From an uncultured Nioella sp. (lineage in GTDB: Bacteria; Pseudomonadota; Alphaproteobacteria; Rhodobacterales; Rhodobacteraceae): 64,000 nucleotides of DNA. The stretch covers positions 1 through 64,000 of the forward strand of contig CANMJH010000004.1 of the NCBI GenBank assembly GCA_947498125.1, written 5' to 3'. The translations under genes and the position numbers were made by a program. Below, in pieces: positions 17,489-25,879 of the stretch. The notes under the pieces are model-generated. The model was not told where the DNA came from. It was given only the letters and a program-made list of their open reading frames with translations, and did no database searches. Each line of letters starts with the position of its first letter. Within the stretch, counting starts at the first letter, position 1.

Positions 17489-19567
17489 TTACGCGGCGAT
17501 GAGGCCCATCGATTCCAACTTCAGCAAAACTTGTTGCGCACAGTAATCGACATCCATGCCCTCGGTATCAACAACCAGTTCAGCAGATTCGGGCGCTTCA
17601 TAGGGGTCCGAGATACCGGTGAACTCTTTAATTTTGCCTTCTCGAGCAAGTTGGTACAGGCCCTTACGGTCGCGGCGTTCGCATTCTTCCAGCGACGTTG
17701 CGACATGAACTTCAACGAAGGCGCCGAAGGCTTCAACCATCTCACGAACGGCGCGTCTAGTTGTTGTATAAGGCGCGATTGGCGCACAGATTGCGATGCC
17801 GCCGTTCTTGGTAATCTCTGAGGCAACATAGCCGATGCGGCGAATGTTGATGTCACGATGCTCTTTAGAGAAGCCAAGCTCGGACGACAGGTGTTTACGA
17901 ACAACATCACCATCCAGCAACGTAACCGGACGGCCACCTTGTTCCATCAGCTTGACCATCATCGCATTAGCGATGGTTGATTTACCCGAACCAGACAAGC
18001 CGGTGAAGAAGACGGTAAAACCTTGCTGCGAACGCGGCGGTTTGGTGCGGCGCAGTTCTTTCACAACTTCTGGGAACGAGAACCATTCGGGGATCTCAAG
18101 GCCCTCGGCCAGACGGCGGCGTAGTTCGGTGCCCGAGATGTTCAGGATGGTGACATTGTCACGATCTGCAATCTCGTCATTTGGCTCGTATTGGGCGCGC
18201 TCTTGCACATAGACCATGTGCTTAAAGTCGACCATTTCGATGCCCATTTCTTCTTGATGCTCACGGAACAGGTCCTGCGCGTCATAGGGGCCGTAGAAAT
18301 CTTCGCCAGCCGAGTTTTTGCCGGGGCCAGCATGATCGCGGCCAACGATGAAGTGCGTGCAGCCATGGTTGGCGCGGATCAGGCCATGCCAGACAGCTTC
18401 CCGTGGACCGGCCATGCGCATAGCAAGCGGCAAAAGCGACATAGTGGTTGTGGAGGCTGGATATTTATCCAGAACGGCCTCGTAGCAGCGCACGCGGGTG
18501 AAGTGATCGACATCGCCCGGTTTGGTCATGCCCACAACGGGGTGAATCAGCAGGTTGGCTTGCGCCTCTTTCGCGGCACGGAAGGTCAATTCCTGATGTG
18601 CGCGGTGCAGCGGGTTGCGGGTTTGGAACGCTACAACTTTGCGCCAGCCCAGCTTGCGGAAATAGGCGCGCAGCTCGTTTGGCGTGTCGCGGCGAGCGCG
18701 GAAATCGTAATGCATTGGTTGCTGGATGCCGGTGATCGCGCCGCCAAGATAAACGGGGCCCGCAATGTGGTGCAGGTAGTTTACGGCAGGGTGGGCGATG
18801 TCATCCGCGCCAAAAACCATTTCAGCTTCACGTGATTTGTTTGGCACATATTTGTCGGACAGCGACAGAATAGCGAGGATCACGCCCTCTTGGTCACGCA
18901 ATGCGATATCCTGACCAGGCTCGATCGAGGCTGCGAAATCTTCGGAAACGTCCAAGGTGATTGGCATCGGCCAAAGCGTGCCATCGGCAAGGCGCATGTT
19001 TTCAACAACGCCATTGTAATCTTCTTCGGTCAAGAAACCTTTGAGCGGGTTAAAGCCACCGTTCATCAACAATTCAAGATCGCAAATTTGGCGTGGGGTC
19101 AGGTCCCAAGACACCAAATCAGCGGCTTCGCGCTTTAGCTTCTGGGCGCTGTCGGCCGAGACATAAAGCTCCGTAATTGGGGCATGTTGGTTCTGCATAA
19201 CTTGTGTCCTATGCTTGAGAGAAAGAAAGTTGCTGCTGGTGCCGGTCAACTCAGCATGCAGCGCGTCATAATCGGCCAGTTTTTGGCTTAGGAAGCGGTC
19301 CGTCAGGCGCGATTTTTCTGCTGCACCTTTCGGAGTAAGTGCGTAAGACACGCGCTTTCGGCGGTCCTCGCTGGATTTCTCGGTAAGCTGTACGAACCCA
19401 CTTTCTGTGGCTTTGCGCAGCTCGGTGTTGAACTTGCCCAAGCTTACGCCGACGGCCTCAGCGCTTGTGCGCTGGGCGGCTTCTGGCTCGGTGTCCAGCT
19501 GACGTAACAGGCGAAAGAGCAACTCTTCCTCTGTCGTCATTAGCTTTTTGGATCCGGTGGGCATCAT
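17489..19567 (-). CDS. MarR-like domain fused to sulfate adenylyltransferase/APS kinase
   Basis: A 692-aa open frame with three parts. Residues ~10-110 resemble the small EPS-associated MarR-type winged helix (VSLGKFNTEL, YALTPKGAAEKSRLTDRFL). Residues 124-510 are an ATP sulfurylase with RNPLHRAHQE and GRDHAGPG. Residues ~515-692 are APS kinase with Walker A GLSGSGKST (523-531) and DGDVVRKHLS. The enzymes turn sulfate and ATP into PAPS. An internal ATG at 19198 starts the usual ~570-aa Sat-CysC and has AGGACA upstream, so both a full fusion and a short enzyme may be made. No stop separates the parts. The start at 19567 is weak; 19540 is possible. No other cys gene is nearby. Confidence 0.9.
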   Translation of the reverse strand: MMPTGSKKLMTTEEELLFRLLRQLDTEPEAAQRTSAEAVGVSLGKFNTELRKATESGFVQLTEKSSEDRRKRVSYALTPKGAAEKSRLTDRFLSQKLADYDALHAELTGTSSNFLSLKHRTQVMQNQHAPITELYVSADSAQKLKREAADLVSWDLTPRQICDLELLMNGGFNPLKGFLTEEDYNGVVENMRLADGTLWPMPITLDVSEDFAASIEPGQDIALRDQEGVILAILSLSDKYVPNKSREAEMVFGADDIAHPAVNYLHHIAGPVYLGGAITGIQQPMHYDFRARRDTPNELRAYFRKLGWRKVVAFQTRNPLHRAHQELTFRAAKEAQANLLIHPVVGMTKPGDVDHFTRVRCYEAVLDKYPASTTTMSLLPLAMRMAGPREAVWHGLIRANHGCTHFIVGRDHAGPGKNSAGEDFYGPYDAQDLFREHQEEMGIEMVDFKHMVYVQERAQYEPNDEIADRDNVTILNISGTELRRRLAEGLEIPEWFSFPEVVKELRRTKPPRSQQGFTVFFTGLSGSGKSTIANAMMVKLMEQGGRPVTLLDGDVVRKHLSSELGFSKEHRDINIRRIGYVASEITKNGGIAICAPIAPYTTTRRAVREMVEAFGAFVEVHVATSLEECERRDRKGLYQLAREGKIKEFTGISDPYEAPESAELVVDTEGMDVDYCAQQVLLKLESMGLIAA

Positions 19568-19577
19568 CGGCTCTTGG

Positions 19578-19643
19578 TTTGTTCACGGGTGAACGCATTG
19601 CATATTTCCCGCGCTTTGAAAAGTGTGTTTTTTGGTGAACAAA
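19578..19643. promoter_or_regulatory. Candidate operator of the MarR-Sat-CysC gene
   Basis: A 14-bp palindrome GTTCACGGGTGAAC (19581-19594) lies 14 bp before the gene. The half site TTTGTTCAC at 19578-19586 recurs inverted at 19635-19643. Position and symmetry fit an autoregulatory site for the MarR-like domain; this is inference. Confidence 0.5.
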
Positions 19644-19746
19644 GTTTTCTTGCTGATGTGCCGCAAAAGCCGCAATGCTGCTGCAAGTAGGAGCGAAGTT
19701 GATGGTTTCTTGAGCAAAATAGCAATCAGCGAAGGGGAATCCGCGC

Positions 19747-20307
19747 TCACGTGTTCAGGCGCGTCTCTTCAATCCAGCGTACAATTTGTTCCGCGGCGAC
19801 CTCTGGCGGCAGATCTGTTACGTCCAAATCAAACCGAAAATCAGCGGCCGCGCCATCATAAAGCGGCGCGCCAGCGTGGTTGCGGTCGACATAGTCGGTG
19901 GTTCGTGGCGCCCGTTTCACGCGTCGTTCAAAAGACTGAATGCGGCGTTTGTTTTCATCCGGGGCGCAATGCAGATTGACCCAGGTCAGCGCGCCTCGGG
20001 ATGTCGAGAGTTTACGGATATGGTTCCAGTTTTCCTCGCCCCATGCGCCATCGCCGAAATTCTCTTCGGTGAAGATCTCGGTCATGATCAGCGATTTTTC
20101 GGGCGGCAGAGCTGCAACCAAAGGATCGGAGATGGCCCAGACGTCCCGAATGGTTTGGTAAAACGCATCCGAGCGAAATTCGGTGAGGGCAAAGGCCAGA
20201 TTGTATTCGGTGTGAACGTCCAATAGGCGCGCATTGACCAATGGTGCCAATTCCCTGCCGATGGTCAGTTTGCCAATGCCTGGATAGCCATTGAGAACGA
20301 TCAACAT
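19747..20307 (-). CDS. P-loop ATPase/kinase-like protein
   Basis: A 186-aa single-domain P-loop protein. The Walker A loop is at the very start (LNGYPGIGKLTIGREL), followed by a kinase-like fold with a short acidic strand LIMTEIFTEE. It carries ERRVKRAPRTTDY, an Arg-rich lid-like segment, and ends in WIEETRLNT. It looks like a small-molecule kinase or nucleotide-binding protein; the substrate is unknown. I start at ATG 20307 because GGAAGAAG precedes it; the longer open frame to 20610 overlaps the RES gene and lacks support. It lies between the RES gene and the Sat-CysC fusion, both on the same strand. Confidence 0.78.
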   Translation of the reverse strand: MLIVLNGYPGIGKLTIGRELAPLVNARLLDVHTEYNLAFALTEFRSDAFYQTIRDVWAISDPLVAALPPEKSLIMTEIFTEENFGDGAWGEENWNHIRKLSTSRGALTWVNLHCAPDENKRRIQSFERRVKRAPRTTDYVDRNHAGAPLYDGAAADFRFDLDVTDLPPEVAAEQIVRWIEETRLNT

Positions 20308-20389
20308 TTCGATTCTTCTTCCTGAAATTGGCGTTAAAACGCCTCTCAGGTTATCGGTGCGATTGGCCGGGCTGCAACGGAAATATGGA

Positions 20390-20911
20390 TTATGCTTCGG
20401 GCAGCGGCGCACCTGCACGCTCGACCGTTGAATTTGTCCCGGGTTCATTCCAGCTAAACAGCGTGAGATGTGTCTTTGATGGGTCGCTGCGCGATGCATA
20501 GAGCATCCCGTCCAGACCCAGCTTTCGAACCCGATCAGCAATTTCCCATGTCGGCGAGGGCAGGCCGCGCGCACGGATCTTTTGCCATTCCGCCGCCCTA
20601 TGCGTGACATCTATCCCAAGTGCAGTTGTTGCCGCCTTATCGCGTAAGTCGACGACACGCGCGTCGGCCACAAGTAGGGGAAAAATGCCGCGAATTGGCG
20701 TTGTGCCATCTGTGTATCGCGCTGTGGCGATACGACAGCCTTCGGGTGTTTCAGACAAGTATAGCGCGCGCTGCCCGTCGCGGTGCGAGCGCCCCTCGGG
20801 CGCATGGGCCGGGCTAAGAACATCCTTAGCCTCGGCCAGTGCTTTCATTCGGTAAAAAATACCGTCGAGGATTTGGCTATGCCGCTCTAATGGGGTGCCA
20901 CCGGGCCTCAC
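20390..20911 (-). CDS. RES-domain protein, possible NAD-degrading enzyme
   Basis: A 173-aa protein that matches the RES domain over nearly its whole length. Arg-containing start FYRMKAL (Arg21), the block [20 protein letters not shown] (Arg41, Tyr51, Ser53) and a later [11 protein letters not shown] segment fit the family. RES toxins split NAD+ and are normally paired with an Xre-type antitoxin. No such partner is beside it; the start overlaps the trxB stop by 4 bp, giving a trxB-RES operon. It may be a non-toxic house-keeping member. Confidence 0.75.
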   Translation of the reverse strand: MRPGGTPLERHSQILDGIFYRMKALAEAKDVLSPAHAPEGRSHRDGQRALYLSETPEGCRIATARYTDGTTPIRGIFPLLVADARVVDLRDKAATTALGIDVTHRAAEWQKIRARGLPSPTWEIADRVRKLGLDGMLYASRSDPSKTHLTLFSWNEPGTNSTVERAGAPLPEA

Positions 20912-21852
20912 GCTTCTTGTTCAGCGAGGAATTTTTCAGCGTCGAGAGCGGCCATGCAACCCATGCCAGCCGACGTAACGGCCTGGCGATAGATGTGATC
21001 GGTCAGGTCGCCTGCTGCAAATACGCCGGGGATTGACGTACGGGTCGAGCCGCTTTCGACCTGCACATAGCCGCCATTATGCAGCTCAAGTTTATCCTTT
21101 ACCAATTCATTGGCAGGGGCGTGGCCGATGGCAATAAAGACGCCTTTGCAGGGGATTTCGGTAATCTCGCCGGTCTCGACATGTTTCACCTTCACCCCTT
21201 CAACGCCTTTTGGCATGTCGGTGCCTACCACTTCATCGAGCTGATGGAACCAGAGTGTTTCGATCTTGGGGTTCTTGAAAAGACGGTCCTGCAAAATCTT
21301 TTCGGCGCGCAGTTCGTCGCGGCGGTGGATGAGGGTCACCTTGGACGCAAAATTCGTCAGAAACAGCGCTTCTTCTACGGCCGTATTGCCGCCGCCAACA
21401 ACGACGATTTCCTGTCCACGATAAAAGAATCCATCGCACGTGGCACAAGCCGAGACGCCAAAGCCCTTAAAGGCCTCTTCGCTGTCCAGTCCCAACCATT
21501 TGGCGCGTGCGCCGGTGCAGAGGATGACCGCATCCGCCGTGTAAACTGTACCGCTATCGCCCGTGGCGCGGAATGGCCGGCTGTCGGTGTCGAGATCTGT
21601 GATGATATCGCCGATGATCTCACATCCCATGGCGGCAGCATGTTCCTGCATCTTGATCATCAAATCAGGGCCCTGGACTTCGGTAAAGCCAGGGTAGTTT
21701 TCTACCTCGGTTGTGGTGGTCAGCTGACCGCCCGGCTCGATCCCTTGAACAAGGATGGGCTCAAGCATCGCGCGGCTGGCGTAAACGCCTGCGGTATAAC
21801 CGGCTGGGCCAGAGCCGATGATCAAAACGCGGGTGTGGCGGGTATCGGACAT
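20908..21852 (-). CDS. trxB: Thioredoxin-disulfide reductase
   Basis: A 314-aa NADPH-dependent flavoenzyme that reduces thioredoxin in the cytoplasm. FAD loop [16 protein letters not shown] at the N-terminus, active-site pair CATC in [15 protein letters not shown] loop [12 protein letters not shown] and C-terminal [10 protein letters not shown] are all present. Size is normal. It is divergent from an lrp-type gene, an arrangement I know from related genomes, and is followed at once by the RES gene. Confidence 0.97.
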   Translation of the reverse strand: MSDTRHTRVLIIGSGPAGYTAGVYASRAMLEPILVQGIEPGGQLTTTTEVENYPGFTEVQGPDLMIKMQEHAAAMGCEIIGDIITDLDTDSRPFRATGDSGTVYTADAVILCTGARAKWLGLDSEEAFKGFGVSACATCDGFFYRGQEIVVVGGGNTAVEEALFLTNFASKVTLIHRRDELRAEKILQDRLFKNPKIETLWFHQLDEVVGTDMPKGVEGVKVKHVETGEITEIPCKGVFIAIGHAPANELVKDKLELHNGGYVQVESGSTRTSIPGVFAAGDLTDHIYRQAVTSAGMGCMAALDAEKFLAEQEA

Positions 21853-21920
21853 GTGGCTTCCTCAGATGGTCGACGTAATATTATTATCCCGGGCAACACC
21901 GGGTCCAAGGCCATATAAAG

Positions 21921-21934
21921 TGAGCGAGCGCTCA
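21921..21934. promoter_or_regulatory. TetR-like palindrome between trxB and lrp
   Basis: TGAGCGAGCGCTCA is a 14-bp palindrome with one central mismatch, 69 bp before trxB. The shape resembles TetR-family operators. No TetR gene is in the window, so ownership is unknown. Confidence 0.3.
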
Positions 21935-22076
21935 ATTAAAGCCCCCTCGCGCTTAGTGGTGTGTCGGACTTGCATTCACCCCAAACCTATTCCATATATT
22001 ACCCAATCTTGAAATAATATTGCGCGATGCGGGCCTTGAGGCTTAGGATCAAAAATTTCCAAAGGGAGTAGGCCAG

Positions 22077-22577
22077 ATGCCAGGAGCAAAGCTGGATCAA
22101 ACTGACCGTCAGATTCTGGCCGAATTGCAGGGCGATGGTCGCATGACGAATGTCGAGCTGGCCAGCCGGGTGGGCATTTCTGCGCCGCCTTGCTTGCGCC
22201 GTGTGCGGACATTGGAAGAAAGCGGATATATCCGTGGGTATCACGCCGAGGTTGACGCTCGTTTGTTGGGTTTTGAGGTGCAGGTCTTTGCTATGGTCGG
22301 TTTGCACAGTCAGGCCGAAGCAGATCTGGTCGCATTTGAGGGCCGCTGTAATGCGTGGCCGCTTGTGCGTGAGTGCCACATGTTGAACGGTGAGATCGAT
22401 TTTATCCTGAAGTGCGTCGCGCCAGATTTAGGGACATTCCAAAGCTTTCTGACAGAAGAGCTGACTTCGGCCGACAATGTGGCCCATGTGCGCACATCGC
22501 TGGTGATCCGCGGCGCCAAGGATGATCCCGGCGTTCCTTTTGACGTTCTGGAAGACCGGATCGCGCAAGAGGACTGA
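22077..22577 (+). CDS. Lrp/AsnC-family transcriptional regulator
   Basis: A 166-aa feast/famine regulator. The N-terminal helix-turn-helix reads LDQTDRQILAELQGDGRMTNVELASRVGIS with the typical PPCLRRVRTLEESGYI. The C-terminal RAM ligand-binding domain runs from ~65 (EVQVFAMVGLHSQ). Such proteins bind amino acids and bend DNA. The GGGAGTAGG site precedes ATG 22077. It is divergent from trxB and is followed after 5 bp by the sulfotransferase gene, so it probably shares that transcript. Confidence 0.92.
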   Translation: MPGAKLDQTDRQILAELQGDGRMTNVELASRVGISAPPCLRRVRTLEESGYIRGYHAEVDARLLGFEVQVFAMVGLHSQAEADLVAFEGRCNAWPLVRECHMLNGEIDFILKCVAPDLGTFQSFLTEELTSADNVAHVRTSLVIRGAKDDPGVPFDVLEDRIAQED

Positions 22578-22582
22578 AGAAA

Positions 22583-24634
22583 ATGGCAAAGCTCACCCCG
22601 GCGGAGATGAAAAAACAATACTCCGCCGCAATGGCCGCGATGAAAGCAGGACGTGGGGCAGAGGCTTTGGGCCTTTTCACGCAGCTTGTACAAATACGCC
22701 CCGATTTACCAGAAGCCCATTTTCAGATTGGTCGACTTTACGCCAGTTCCGGCGATATGACCAAAGCAGAGGCCGCCTTTCGCAAAGCGCTGATCCTACG
22801 TCCTAAAGAATCTGGGATTTGGCAGGCACTTGGCCAGATTGTTAGTGGCCCGGCCCGCGACGCTCTGGCCCGCGAGGCCAAGCGCGCCGGTGTCAATTTG
22901 GTGCTTGAACCTAATATTCAACCGTTGATGAAGTTAATCGCAGCCGGCCGCTCGGCCGAGGCAGAACCGCAAGCGCTTGCCCTAGTGCGTCAGTTTCCAA
23001 ATGCGGCAGGCCCGGCCTTGGCGCTTGGGGCCTCGCGGTTGGCGCAGCGCAAATGGTCCTTGGCTCTTGGTCCGTTGGAAAAGGCTGTTGAACGCGCACC
23101 AAGTGATCCGCGGGCGAATATGATCCTTGGCGAAGCGCATCTTGGCATTAAACAGTACAATCAGGCCGAAACCTTCCTGATGCAGGCAGGAAAACTCGGC
23201 GCTCCGGTGAATGTTCCCATGGCGCGGCTCTATCAGGAAACTTGCCGCTTCGAAGAGGCAAGTGAAGTCCTTGCGCGCGCCAAAGCTGCGCAGCCCAAGG
23301 ATCAGAAAATATTGCTGGAGCAAAGCAAGGTGTTCGCGGTTCTGCAACGCCCAAAAGACAGCATAGCGGCCGCGAAGGCTGCGGTTTCGGCGGGCGCGCC
23401 TAAGACGGCCTTGGCGACATGTGCGGAACGCCTTGGGTCCGAGGGGCAATTGCAAGCGGCCGCAGATTTTCTTGCTGGTGAAATCGAAAACGCGCCAGAT
23501 GATGCGGATCTTTTGACGATTCAAGGCCAGTTGCTGCAATCGAAAGGCGATATCGAGGCGGCGCACGCCATCTTGAAACGCGCCTTTGATGCTGACGGCG
23601 TTGGCGATGAAGCGATCAGGGCCTATGTGGCGGGGCAAAAGATCGCCGCAGATGACCCGATCTTCGATGAGATGGAAGAGCGGCTGGGCCGTCCTGATTT
23701 GAGCCGTCACGCCTTTATCAATCTATCCTACGCGATGGGTAAGGCGCTTGAGGACGCGGGGCGTTTTGAGGATGTCTTTCAGCATCTGAATGCCGCAAAT
23801 GAGTATTTGCTAAAGGAATTCCCCTACGAGGTAGAAAATGAGCTGCCATTTGTGCGCTCAATCATAAGGGCCGAAGAAGTAAATCGCTCTGCCGAGCTTG
23901 ACCACGGAACGGCTGCTGATGCTCCGATTTTTGTGACAGGGTTGCCGCGTTCCGGGACGACCTTGGTCGAAACCATTCTTAGCGCCCATAGTCAGGTCGA
24001 AGCCGGCGGCGAATTGCCTTTTATCTCAAGCGCATTGGCGCAAGCAATCGAGGGGTCTGCTGCAAGCGGCGTATCGCAACCTGCCGCTTTCGCTGAGGCC
24101 GGGCACAGGTATCTTGCAGCCGCGCGGCGGCGATTGGGAACGGATGGTCGTTTCACCGACAAGGCTATTTCAACCTTTTCACGGGTGGGCCCTACACTTC
24201 GTGCGTTGCCCAATGCCAAAGTGGTTATCTTGCGACGTGATCCGCGGGACGTAGGATATTCGATCTACAAGAACCGTTTCCCGGCAGGCTCGCATCTCTA
24301 CGCCACCGATCTGAAGAATATTGGACAATATATCAAGCTGCATGACGCATTGGTTGCTCAGTGGATTGGGCTTTATCCGGACCGAATACACGTTGTGGAT
24401 TATGATGCACTAACGGCCGATCCAGAGCAGAGTATCCGCGACTTGATCGCGGCGGTTGGGCTTGAATGGGAAGACGGGTGTTTGGCGCCGCATATGACCA
24501 AGCGGAAGGTCGAAACCCTCAGCTTTGCGCAAGTTCGCCAGCCAATCTACCGCGGCTCGGTTGGCGCATGGCAACGCTATGAAACTGAATTGGAGCCTTT
24601 GTTAGAGGCTCTGCAACAACCGGTGAGTTATTAG
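22583..24634 (+). CDS. TPR-repeat sulfotransferase
   Basis: A 683-aa protein with about eight or nine tetratricopeptide repeats over residues ~5-400 and a PAPS-dependent sulfotransferase domain after ~440. The 5'-phosphosulfate loop is FVTGLPRSGTTLVETIL (near 451) and the 3'-phosphate site is LRRDPRDVGYSIY (near 548). It should transfer sulfate from PAPS to a hydroxyl or amine; TPRs may bind a protein or peptide substrate. There is no signal peptide. It lies 5 bp after lrp and 3 kb from the PAPS-forming enzyme, a possible functional link. The acceptor is unknown. Confidence 0.88.
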   Translation: MAKLTPAEMKKQYSAAMAAMKAGRGAEALGLFTQLVQIRPDLPEAHFQIGRLYASSGDMTKAEAAFRKALILRPKESGIWQALGQIVSGPARDALAREAKRAGVNLVLEPNIQPLMKLIAAGRSAEAEPQALALVRQFPNAAGPALALGASRLAQRKWSLALGPLEKAVERAPSDPRANMILGEAHLGIKQYNQAETFLMQAGKLGAPVNVPMARLYQETCRFEEASEVLARAKAAQPKDQKILLEQSKVFAVLQRPKDSIAAAKAAVSAGAPKTALATCAERLGSEGQLQAAADFLAGEIENAPDDADLLTIQGQLLQSKGDIEAAHAILKRAFDADGVGDEAIRAYVAGQKIAADDPIFDEMEERLGRPDLSRHAFINLSYAMGKALEDAGRFEDVFQHLNAANEYLLKEFPYEVENELPFVRSIIRAEEVNRSAELDHGTAADAPIFVTGLPRSGTTLVETILSAHSQVEAGGELPFISSALAQAIEGSAASGVSQPAAFAEAGHRYLAAARRRLGTDGRFTDKAISTFSRVGPTLRALPNAKVVILRRDPRDVGYSIYKNRFPAGSHLYATDLKNIGQYIKLHDALVAQWIGLYPDRIHVVDYDALTADPEQSIRDLIAAVGLEWEDGCLAPHMTKRKVETLSFAQVRQPIYRGSVGAWQRYETELEPLLEALQQPVSY

Positions 24635-24653
24635 GCCCCTTTAAATGCAACAA

Positions 24654-24674
24654 GGGCGGCCATTTTGGCCGCCC
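24654..24674 (+). terminator. Hairpin after sulfotransferase gene
   Basis: GGGCGGCC-attTT-GGCCGCCC, an 8-bp stem 19 bp past the stop, followed by CAGTTTGTTGGGTTT. The T-run is broken, so strength is moderate. It may also face the small gene on the other strand. Confidence 0.6.
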
Positions 24675-24703
24675 CAGTTTGTTGGGTTTCCCCCGATCGT
24701 CCC

Positions 24704-24835
24704 TTAGGCCGACAGGACACCTCTGAGGGCCGTCCGACGGCGGTTGCGCTTTTGCCGCGCCCAAGGCATTTCGATCTGTTCTTTCGTGCTTTCTTCCAAA
24801 GCCCGTTCCATCCAGCGCCGTTTCAACATGCTCAT
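24704..24835 (-). CDS. Conserved-looking 43-aa basic protein
   Basis: A 43-codon gene with AGAGGAC five bases before its ATG. The peptide begins MSMLKRRWMERALEES, then IEMPWARQKR and an Arg-rich tail. I recall short Rhodobacteraceae proteins with a similar MPW plus Arg-rich layout, but I cannot verify this here. An inner ATG at 24829 would cost two residues. Helix 1 should be amphipathic and the tail could bind nucleic acid or membrane. It sits alone between the convergent sulfotransferase and pgeF, in an otherwise empty 474-bp stretch where I see nothing else clear. Confidence 0.6.
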   Translation of the reverse strand: MSMLKRRWMERALEESTKEQIEMPWARQKRNRRRTALRGVLSA

Positions 24836-25108
24836 GTCCTCTTGTTCGTTAATGCCCATTCTGGGCGATGCCGTCCCGTTTTTCGGGTTGAGAACAATCT
24901 GCCGGAACTTTCAGGCAGTCTTACGGCTGGGCTCCTAAAAATGCGTAAATTTTGGCGGCAATTTTATGGCACGGTGAAGCCCTTTTTTTCTTGGGTTTGA
25001 CGGGGTGGTGCGGAGTAAATCCCGTCCAAATTGCGGCGAAACGTGCCTTAGCTTCGCCAATTTTGGGTAGTGTTTCGGACAAAACGGGCGAATCCGCCCC
25101 GATTGTTT

Positions 25109-25879
25109 CTAAAGCCGGATGGCTGAGATGAGGCGGCCGTAATCAGCCTCGCCGCGATGAACCGAGCGGCGATACGAGAAAAACCGATCTTCATCATAAT
25201 AGGTGCAATGCCGCGTCCATTCCGCCTCGCCAATGCCTGCAGCGCGCAGGCGGGCCAGACCATAGCCTGTCAGGTCAAAATGATACCGATCGCCATTGCC
25301 GTTGGCAAAGAAGCGGCTGTTTTCGACGTCTTCGTCAAAGAATGTCTCGAAAAACTCTGGCCCAACTTCATAGGCGCGCTGGCTGATCGAGGGGCCAATG
25401 ACGGCGTTTATGTTCTCACGGGTCGCGCCAAGCGCGATCATCCGATCAATTGTGGATTCCAACACCCCAGATTGCGCGCCCTTCCAACCGGCATGAGCTG
25501 CGCCGATGACGCCCGCCTTGCGATCCGCGAAAAGCACGGGCTGGCAATCCGCAGTTAGGATGGCAATCGCCGCGCCCGGAGTGGCCGTGACAATCGCGTC
25601 AGCTTTGGGTTTTGGGGTGGGCTGCGTGTCTTCTACGGCCAGCGCATCTGCGGAATGGACCTGATGCACCGTAATCAGTTTTTCAGGTCCAACGCCAATT
25701 GCGTCTGCAACCCGCGCGCGATTCGTTTCGACAATCTCGCTTTGATCTGTTGAACCCGGTCCGCAATTTAGCCCTGCAAAGATCCCGGATGACGCGCCGC
25801 CGCGACGCGTGAAAAACCCATGCTGCACGCCGTCCAGCAGGTCCGAGGTGATAATCTCAAGGCTAACAGTTGCGGTCAT
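25109..25879 (-). CDS. pgeF: YfiH/PgeF multicopper-oxidase-like (laccase-domain) protein
   Basis: A 256-aa protein of the YfiH/DUF152 family. The family acts on peptidoglycan-precursor quality or purine nucleosides, depending on the member studied. The conserved zinc/copper site is readable: VHQVHS (His72/75), ADCQPVLF (Cys112), GAAHAGWKG (His129). The N-terminal block HGFFTRRGGASSGIFAGLN fits. It overlaps the methyltransferase gene by 4 bp (ATGA), in an operon with that gene and lgt. Family length is normal. Confidence 0.88.
   Translation of the reverse strand: MTATVSLEIITSDLLDGVQHGFFTRRGGASSGIFAGLNCGPGSTDQSEIVETNRARVADAIGVGPEKLITVHQVHSADALAVEDTQPTPKPKADAIVTATPGAAIAILTADCQPVLFADRKAGVIGAAHAGWKGAQSGVLESTIDRMIALGATRENINAVIGPSISQRAYEVGPEFFETFFDEDVENSRFFANGNGDRYHFDLTGYGLARLRAAGIGEAEWTRHCTYYDEDRFFSYRRSVHRGEADYGRLISAIRL

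Noticed and set aside
20308-20610. Upstream extension of the P-loop gene to 20610
   Set aside because: It would overlap the RES gene, is Arg/Cys-rich without a fold, and a good ribosome site exists at ATG 20307.
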